From Halogeometricum rufum (GTDB lineage Archaea > Halobacteriota > Halobacteria > Halobacteriales > Haloferacaceae): a stretch of DNA of 64,000 nt. Position 1 is the stretch's first letter; every line of letters begins with the position of its first letter. The notes under the pieces are model-generated. The model saw nothing but the letters and a program-made list of their open reading frames with translations. It was not told the DNA's origin and did no database searches. Shown here piece after piece: positions 58,479 to 64,000 of the stretch. The stretch spans positions 1,426,001-1,490,000 of the forward strand of contig NZ_FOYT01000001.1 of the NCBI RefSeq assembly GCF_900112175.1. Direction: 5' to 3'. The translations under genes were made by a program, and so were the position numbers.

Positions 58479-59885
58479 ATGGGAATGATGGACTGGATAG
58501 ACGGGGAAGACGAAGACGCGCGGTCCGACGAAGAGGGGACCGGCCTCGCGACTGACGGTCTCGGCTTCGACGAGGACCTCGACGACTTCGGAGACGACTT
58601 CGGCGACTTCGACGACGACGACATGGAGGGTTTCGACGACGAAGACGCCGACTTCGGCGGCGGCGGCGGAGGTGGCGGCGTCGACCCCGACACGGTCGCC
58701 GAACTGGAAGACCGCGTCTCCGACCTCGAGAACGAGGTCAGCGCCACGTCCTCCAGCGTCAACACGGTCCGCGAGGAGAACAAACAGATCGGCGAAACCG
58801 TCGAAGAACTCGACGACACGGTCCGCAAACTCCTCGACATCTACGAGATGGTGACTCGCGGCATCAACCCGTTCGTGGACGACGCCCGCGAGATGGGCGG
58901 ACTGGAGGGCGGCGGTTCGTTCGGCCTGTTCGACGCCGAGGAGGAGGAAGAAGAACACCTCGACCCCGACGTCGCGTCCGCGGACGCCGAGAGCTTCTTC
59001 GACGAGGACTTCGGCGAACTCGACGCCGACGCCGAAGCCGAGGAGGCCGAGTTGGCCGCCGAAGACGAACTCGCCGAGAACGAGGCCGAGGACCCGACAG
59101 AGGAGATTCTCGGCGACGAGGACCCGGTCGTCGAGGACGACGAGGACGACGCCGGCGGCGGGTCGAGTTTCGACGACCTCAAAGCCGAGTACGAGGAGGG
59201 CGAGGGTTGGGAAGAGGGCGAAGCGGAGGACGTCGACGACGGCCCCCTCGACGCGGACGACCTGGCGGTCGAGGACGACGACGTACCGACGACCGACGGA
59301 CTCGTCGGCGAGGAGGAAGAAACGGACGAAGAGGACGACGCGGCCGAAGACGGCATCGACGACGTCGAGGAGGAACTCGACGCGGCCGACGAGGACCCGG
59401 ACGCGGCGGCCGAACCGGACGCGGCGACCGAACCGGACACGGCGACCGAACCGGACGACACGGGGTCGTTCGAGTTCAGCGAACCGACGACCGAGACGGC
59501 GTCTCCGACGGACCGGGAGACGGAACAGTCGGAGGCGGAGGCCGACGTCTACCTCGCCACCCTGCCCGCGAGTTACGTCGCGGAGTCGGTGGCGCTGGAG
59601 TGGACCCGGTTCCTCGTCTCGGTCGGCGGCGCAATCGGCGCGGCGCGGGCGCTCCGACAGTACCGCGAACAGGAGTGGATCTCCCGCACCGTCGAGAGAC
59701 AGATGAACGCGCACGTGCGCAACGCCGCCGCCTCCACGACGGCCGAGGAGCCGCGTGACCTCCGCGTCGAACACCACAAAGAGAGCCTCACGTACGTCAG
59801 CCGACTCGCGGGCGACGTCGCCGAGGCGCGTCTGCTCGAAGAGCTGTCGCACCGAGGAGGGGGTCACCGTGGGATTCGGCGTTAG
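58479..59885 (+). CDS. arlCDE: Archaellum accessory fusion protein ArlCDE
   Basis: A 468-residue cytosolic protein joining two archaellum modules. An acidic start leads to an ArlC-type coiled coil at about residues 67-137 (ELEDRVSDLENEVS...GETVEELDDTVRKLLDIYEMVTRGINPFVDD). A very acidic linker of about 220 residues follows, then an ArlD/E domain at about 358-455 (YLATLPASYVAESVALEWTRFLVSVGGAIGAARALRQYREQEWI). In the family it forms the cytosolic ring that receives CheY-P signals via adaptors. It leads the arl operon, and a GGAGG site precedes the ATG. Confidence 0.9.
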   Translation: MGMMDWIDGEDEDARSDEEGTGLATDGLGFDEDLDDFGDDFGDFDDDDMEGFDDEDADFGGGGGGGGVDPDTVAELEDRVSDLENEVSATSSSVNTVREENKQIGETVEELDDTVRKLLDIYEMVTRGINPFVDDAREMGGLEGGGSFGLFDAEEEEEEHLDPDVASADAESFFDEDFGELDADAEAEEAELAAEDELAENEAEDPTEEILGDEDPVVEDDEDDAGGGSSFDDLKAEYEEGEGWEEGEAEDVDDGPLDADDLAVEDDDVPTTDGLVGEEEETDEEDDAAEDGIDDVEEELDAADEDPDAAAEPDAATEPDTATEPDDTGSFEFSEPTTETASPTDRETEQSEAEADVYLATLPASYVAESVALEWTRFLVSVGGAIGAARALRQYREQEWISRTVERQMNAHVRNAAASTTAEEPRDLRVEHHKESLTYVSRLAGDVAEARLLEELSHRGGGHRGIRR

Positions 59886-60330
59886 CGGTTCGACGGCCAT
59901 CATCTTCCTCGGCGTGCTCATCGCCACGGGCACGCTGTACACCGCCGCGGCGGGCACCGCGGAGACGCTCGAAGACGCCCACGACAGCGACGAGGAACGA
60001 CTGCTCGACCGGCGGAACACGGCGATAACCGTCGGGTCGGTGACGTTCAACAACAGCACCCCGAACTACCCGACCGACGTCAACGTCACGAACACGGGGA
60101 CGACGACGCTGTCGGTCAACGACACCTCGATGCTCGTCGACAACGAGTACAAAGACCTGAGCAGCGCGCCCTCCGTGACTGTCGACGGGACGTCGGGAAC
60201 CGACGTCTGGGCACCGGGAGAGACGCTCAGAGTGGAACTGAACCTCGACGATTCCCCCTCTCGCGTCAAAATCGTGACGGAGAACGGTATCAGCGCGGTG
60301 AACGCGACTCCCAACGAGGTGAACGTCTGA
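59869..60330 (+). CDS. arlF: Archaellum protein ArlF
   Basis: A 153-residue protein starting at GTG inside the end of arlCDE (17-base overlap), after a GAGGAGGGGG ribosome-binding site. It has one N-terminal membrane helix (STAIIFLGVLIATGTLYTAA) and a beta-sandwich ArlF domain (ITVGSVTFNNSTPNYPTDVNVTNTGTTTLSVNDTSMLVD) outside the membrane. ArlF and ArlG form the stator that binds the S-layer and lets the motor push against it. Confidence 0.93.
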   Translation: MGFGVSGSTAIIFLGVLIATGTLYTAAAGTAETLEDAHDSDEERLLDRRNTAITVGSVTFNNSTPNYPTDVNVTNTGTTTLSVNDTSMLVDNEYKDLSSAPSVTVDGTSGTDVWAPGETLRVELNLDDSPSRVKIVTENGISAVNATPNEVNV

Positions 60331-60333
60331 CCG

Positions 60334-60783
60334 ATGGCCGACGTCTCCGCACCCACGCTCATCCTGTTCATCGCCAGCCTCGTCATCGCAGCGGGCGTCT
60401 CGGGCGTCCTCATCAACACGGTGACCGACATCAGCAGCGCGCTCGACGACCGGGGCGCCGACGTGTCGAAGAACATCCGGACCGACGTGGAGGTCATCAG
60501 CGACTCCGAGTCGTCGGTGTACGACGACGGGAGCGGGAACCTGACGCTGTACGTGAAGAACACCGGCGACAGGACGCTCCCGGCGACGGGGGAGACGTTC
60601 GACGTCATCGTCGACGCGCAGTACCGGACCGACGTCACCGTCACCGTCGCCGACGGGAACACCGACTGGGCACCGCACGGCGTGGTCAAAGTCGTCGTCG
60701 GCGGTCTCTCTCTCGACAGCGGTGACCACCGCGTGAAGCTCGTCGTGGACGGCGACGAGGAAACCTTCAGATTCAGGACCTAA
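60334..60783 (+). CDS. arlG: Archaellum protein ArlG
   Basis: A 149-residue protein with an N-terminal membrane helix (SAPTLILFIASLVIAAGVSGVLINT) and a beta-rich ArlG domain (NLTLYVKNTGDRTLPATGETFDVIVDAQYRTDVTVTV). It starts 3 bases after arlF and is the partner stator protein. Normal size. Confidence 0.94.
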   Translation: MADVSAPTLILFIASLVIAAGVSGVLINTVTDISSALDDRGADVSKNIRTDVEVISDSESSVYDDGSGNLTLYVKNTGDRTLPATGETFDVIVDAQYRTDVTVTVADGNTDWAPHGVVKVVVGGLSLDSGDHRVKLVVDGDEETFRFRT

Positions 60784-60785
60784 TC

Positions 60786-61535
60786 ATGAAATCGAGCCAT
60801 TTCTCACTCGGGCTACAACAGCACGACCGGTTGCAGAAGGAACTCGGCGGGGGAATCCCGCGCGGGGCCATCGTCCTCATCGAGGGGGACTACGGCGCCG
60901 GCAAGAGCGTGCTCTCACAGCGGTTCACCTACGGCTTCAGTCAGGAGGACATCGTCACGTCGCTCATCTCCACGGAGTTGGGCGTCCGCGGGTTCCTCGA
61001 CCAGATGCACTCGCTGGAGTACGACATGGTGAAGCCGCTGCTCAACGAGGAGGTGCTCTTCATCCCCGCGGAGATAGACGCGTCGGGGGCGCTGACGGGT
61101 GGTAACGCCTCCGAGCGGAAACAGCTCCTCCGCCGCCTGATGGAGGCCGAGACGCTGTGGGAGGCGGACGTGACCATCATCGACACGTTCGACGCCATCC
61201 TCCGGAACGACCCGCAGTTCGAGGCGCTGGTCCGGCAGAACGAGGAGCGACAGGCGGCGCTGGAGATCATCTCCTTCTTCCGCGAGTTGACGACGAAGAA
61301 CAAGACCATCATCCTCACGGTGGACCCCTCGACGGTGGACGAGGACGCCATCGGCCCGTTCCGCTCCATCGCCGACGTCTACCTCCAGTTGGAGATGGTC
61401 GAAGTCGGCAACGACGTCCGCCGGAACATCTTCGTGAAGCGCTTCGCGGGGATGGGCGAACAGGTCGGTGACCGAATCGGGTTCTCCGTCCGGTCCGGAA
61501 TCGGCATCGTCATCGAGTCGAGGAGCGTGGCGTAA
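60786..61535 (+). CDS. arlH: Archaellum ATP-binding protein ArlH
   Basis: A 249-residue RecA/KaiC-fold protein. Walker A GDYGAGKS is at residues 34-41, and Walker B is replaced by the ArlH-type VTIIDTFDAIL. ArlH binds ATP, forms a ring beneath the ArlI motor and controls its assembly. Its stop shares one base with the arlI start, and it follows arlG by 2 bases. Confidence 0.95.
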   Translation: MKSSHFSLGLQQHDRLQKELGGGIPRGAIVLIEGDYGAGKSVLSQRFTYGFSQEDIVTSLISTELGVRGFLDQMHSLEYDMVKPLLNEEVLFIPAEIDASGALTGGNASERKQLLRRLMEAETLWEADVTIIDTFDAILRNDPQFEALVRQNEERQAALEIISFFRELTTKNKTIILTVDPSTVDEDAIGPFRSIADVYLQLEMVEVGNDVRRNIFVKRFAGMGEQVGDRIGFSVRSGIGIVIESRSVA

Positions 61536-63202
61536 TGGCGACCGAACACGGCTCCGCGAAACTGTCCGACGACCTGAAGCGGCACGCGATGCGCTGGGGT
61601 CACCTGCGCGACCACCTCAAGCGGTTTCGCCAGATAACGGGCGAGTTCCCGATGCTGGTCGAGGAGGCGTCCGGCGAGTACGAGTCCCGGCGCCCGAACA
61701 TCATCTACCACCTCGGCGGCCCCATCTACGCGCAGGTGTACGGCAACTTCGGCGAGACGACGAAGTACTACGCCATCGAACCGGAACTCGACGACCACGA
61801 ACGCGAAGTGTTCGACCTGGTGAAGGACAAACTCCTCGAGCGCTCCGTGTCGAAGCCGGCGCCCGAGGCCGACGTGGAGTACGAGGACCGCATCGAGGAA
61901 CTGCTCGAAGAGATCGTCGTCCTGGAGGGCAAGCAGACCGGCCGCGTCCACGAACTCATCCAGAAACTGGACATCGGCCCCGTGCAGATAACCGAGGAGA
62001 CGTACGAGAAGATTCAGTACCGCCTCGTGCGCGACATCGTCGGTCTCGGTCCGCTCGAACCCATCATGCGCGACCCGGCGAACGAGGACATTCACGTCAT
62101 CGGGCCCCAGCAGGTGGACGTCGACCACGGCGTGTTCGGCCTCCTCGAGACCACGGTCGAGTTCGGCTCGAAGGACGACTTCGACAACTGGCTTCGGAAC
62201 ATGGGTGAGCGCATCGGCGACCCCGTCTCCGACGCTCACCCCATCGTGGACTCGACGCTGCCGGACGGTTCACGTATCAACATCATCTACTCCGACGACG
62301 TGTCGCTGAAGGGGTCGAGCCTCACCATCCGTCAGGGCGACGACGTTCCGCTGTCGGTGTTCCAGATATCGAAGTGGGGGACGCTCTCGCCGGAGTTGTG
62401 CGGTTACCTCTGGATGGCGCTGGAGAACGAGCGCACCATCTTCGTGGTCGGCGAGACGGCGTCCGGGAAGACGACGACGCTCAACGCCATCCTCTCGTTC
62501 ATCCCGCAGGACTCGAAGATATACACGGCGGAGGACACCGCGGAGGTGCTGCCGCCGCACGACACGTGGCAGCAACTCCTCACGCGCGAGGGGCGCGGTG
62601 CGGACTCCGAGGTGGACATGTTCGACCTGGTCGCGGCCGCCCTGCGTTCGCGCCCCGACTACATCATCGTCGGGGAGGTCCGTGGCGAGGAGGGCCGGAT
62701 GGCGTTCCAGGCGGCCCAGACCGGTCACCCCGTGATGCTGACGTTCCACGCGTCCGACATCGTCTCGATGATTCAGCGGTTCACCGGCGACCCCATCAAC
62801 GTCCCCGAGACGTTCATGTCGAACTGTGACATCGCCCTGTTCCAGAACCGGGTGAAGCGGGGCAACGAGACGCTGCGTCGCGTGACCAGCGTGCAGGAGA
62901 TAGAGGGCTACTCCAAGGAGATGGGCGGCGTCGTCACCCGCGAGGCGTTCTACTGGGACCCCGTCGAGGACGAGATCGTGTTCCAGGGGCGGAACAACTC
63001 GTTCATCATGGAGGAGAAGATCGCGACGTTGCTCGGCTACGACGACACGCGGAAGATATACGACGACATCGAGTACCGCGCCGAAATCGTTCGTCGGGCG
63101 CAGCAGGAGAACATCACGGGCTACCACGAAGTGAACGAACTCATCGAGGACTTCCAGCGGGACGGCGCCGAGGGCCTCCCGTTCGACATGGCGAGGTTGT
63201 AA
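61535..63202 (+). CDS. arlI: Archaellum motor ATPase ArlI
   Basis: A 555-residue secretion-type ATPase that drives both filament assembly and rotation. Walker A GETASGKTTT is at about residues 306-315, the Walker B region DYIIVGEVRGEEGR at about 375-388, and the His box TGHPVMLTFHASD follows. The N-terminal domain (residues ~1-250) carries the ArlH/ArlX contact surface. The overlapping start with arlH indicates translational coupling. It is about half the length of the pilus ATPase at the left end of the window because it lacks the acidic tails. Confidence 0.96.
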   Translation: MATEHGSAKLSDDLKRHAMRWGHLRDHLKRFRQITGEFPMLVEEASGEYESRRPNIIYHLGGPIYAQVYGNFGETTKYYAIEPELDDHEREVFDLVKDKLLERSVSKPAPEADVEYEDRIEELLEEIVVLEGKQTGRVHELIQKLDIGPVQITEETYEKIQYRLVRDIVGLGPLEPIMRDPANEDIHVIGPQQVDVDHGVFGLLETTVEFGSKDDFDNWLRNMGERIGDPVSDAHPIVDSTLPDGSRINIIYSDDVSLKGSSLTIRQGDDVPLSVFQISKWGTLSPELCGYLWMALENERTIFVVGETASGKTTTLNAILSFIPQDSKIYTAEDTAEVLPPHDTWQQLLTREGRGADSEVDMFDLVAAALRSRPDYIIVGEVRGEEGRMAFQAAQTGHPVMLTFHASDIVSMIQRFTGDPINVPETFMSNCDIALFQNRVKRGNETLRRVTSVQEIEGYSKEMGGVVTREAFYWDPVEDEIVFQGRNNSFIMEEKIATLLGYDDTRKIYDDIEYRAEIVRRAQQENITGYHEVNELIEDFQRDGAEGLPFDMARL

Positions 63203-63204
63203 CG

Positions 63205-64000
63205 ATGTCCGAGACGAGTACCGGAGAGGGATTCGGCACGCAGACCAGACAGGTCAGAGCGTTCCTCGACTCCGTCCTGGAGTCGTACGAGCGGATGCCG
63301 ATGCCCATCAGACGCTACGGGCTGGTGGTGTTGCTGCCGGCGGCGGTGTTCTTCGCCGCCGCCCTCGTCGGCGCGATAGCGCTCCCGTTGCCGTTGCTCG
63401 TCCGCATCCCCATCTTCCTCCTCGGCGCACTCGTCGTCGTCGGCGCGGTGCTGTACCCGCGCCTCCTCGTCGAGGAGCAACGCCGCGGACTGGAGAACCA
63501 GATACACCTTCTCATCACCCACATGACCGTCCTCTCGACGACGAACATCGACCGGGTGTCGGTGTTCCGACAGCTCGGCCGGGAGGAGGAGTACGGCGAA
63601 CTCGCCATCGAGATGCGCCGCATCACCGAACTCGTGGACACGTGGAACCAGTCGCTCGACGACGCCTGTGAGCGTCGGGCACGGCAGGTGCCGTCGAAAC
63701 CGCTCGCGGACTTCCTCGACAGACTGGCGTACTCGCTCAGTGCGGGGCAGGACATCGACGACTTCCTCCTGGGCGAGCAGAACGCGATGGTCCAGAAGTA
63801 CATCACCGTCTACGAGAGCGCGCTCGGCAACCTCGAAGTGATGAAGGACCTCTACCTCTCGATGATTCTCTCGATGACGTTCGCCGTCATCAACGCCATC
63901 GTCCTCCCCATCCTCACGGGGACGGACGCGACGATGACCATCGCGGCGGTCATCGTGCTGTTCGTCTTCGTCCAACTCGGGTTCTACTACGTCATCAAGA
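63205..64000 (+). CDS. arlJ: Archaellum membrane platform ArlJ (partial, cut by window end)
   Basis: The first 265 codons of the polytopic ArlJ platform protein, beginning 2 bases after arlI. Two early hydrophobic segments (YGLVVLLPAAVFFAAALVGAIALPLPLL and IPIFLLGALVVVGAVLYP) are followed by the first T2SSF cytoplasmic module (QIHLLITHMTVLSTTNIDRVSVFRQLG...) and further helices. ArlJ anchors the filament and couples to ArlI. The gene continues off the right edge. Confidence 0.93.
   Translation, partial: MSETSTGEGFGTQTRQVRAFLDSVLESYERMPMPIRRYGLVVLLPAAVFFAAALVGAIALPLPLLVRIPIFLLGALVVVGAVLYPRLLVEEQRRGLENQIHLLITHMTVLSTTNIDRVSVFRQLGREEEYGELAIEMRRITELVDTWNQSLDDACERRARQVPSKPLADFLDRLAYSLSAGQDIDDFLLGEQNAMVQKYITVYESALGNLEVMKDLYLSMILSMTFAVINAIVLPILTGTDATMTIAAVIVLFVFVQLGFYYVIK

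Overview
This window is chromosomal DNA of a halophilic archaeon (class Halobacteria). The support is very high GC, strongly acidic proteins, leaderless genes with TATA-like hexamers about 27 bases before the start codon, archaeal information-processing genes (transcription factor E, RNase P component 4, the tRNA C56 methyltransferase Trm56), Tat-dependent lipoprotein signals, a PGF-CTERM surface protein, and complete archaeal surface machines (type IV pilus and archaellum). The genus cannot be fixed from sequence alone. No transposase, integrase, CRISPR array or rRNA was seen.

Layout. 1-6030 (minus): end of a type IV pilus operon, with a PilB-like ATPase, a PilC/TadC-like membrane protein and a pilin-like protein that continues off the left edge. 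6031-7040: a repeat-rich spacer, tRNA-Arg(CCT) and tatA. 7313-13521: housekeeping genes (DoxX, peroxiredoxin, HD hydrolase), the rnp4-yhbY-mscS group, and two glycosyltransferases. 13569-17145: DUF2797, a small membrane protein, a nucleotide-sugar epimerase and an SDR enzyme. 17283-19925: trm56, tfe, DUF2110, DUF5803. 19992-27442: GDPD, CinA-like, a 38-residue membrane peptide, an NAD-kinase-like protein, an AbrB-PhoU regulator, a LEA-2 protein and several small haloarchaeal families. 27443-27803 has no gene but folds into a series of hairpins ending in a terminator-like stem. 27804-36892: proline catabolism (P5C dehydrogenase, HTH-10 regulator, proline dehydrogenase) beside a five-gene LIV-type amino-acid ABC importer. 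36897-45781: a PGF-CTERM protein, DUF4112, a broken hydrolase remnant, a RIO-like kinase, USP, acyl-CoA dehydrogenase, a 7TM sensor kinase and a PfkB sugar kinase.

45786-64000 is a motility and taxis island. It holds an actin-like protein, an ArlD/E-domain paralogue, a chemoreceptor, cheD, cheC, cheY, two DUF7500-type proteins (one just outside the island), a small HTH regulator, four archaellins arranged as two tandem pairs, a KaiC-like ATPase, and the archaellum operon arlCDE-F-G-H-I-J, with arlJ cut by the right edge. Signals travel from chemoreceptor to CheY. CheC dephosphorylates CheY-P and CheD modifies receptors. The archaellum is built by ArlI (ATPase), ArlJ (membrane platform), ArlH (nucleotide-binding regulator), ArlF/G (pseudoperiplasmic stator) and ArlCDE (cytosolic switch scaffold).

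The most interesting observation is a 16-base palindrome, TTATCA-N4-TGATAA. It lies before six motility or taxis transcription units in this island. In five of them it sits 12-14 bases upstream of a TATA-like hexamer. This is the arrangement expected for a dedicated archaeal activator. The small HTH protein encoded in the island is the obvious candidate to bind it.
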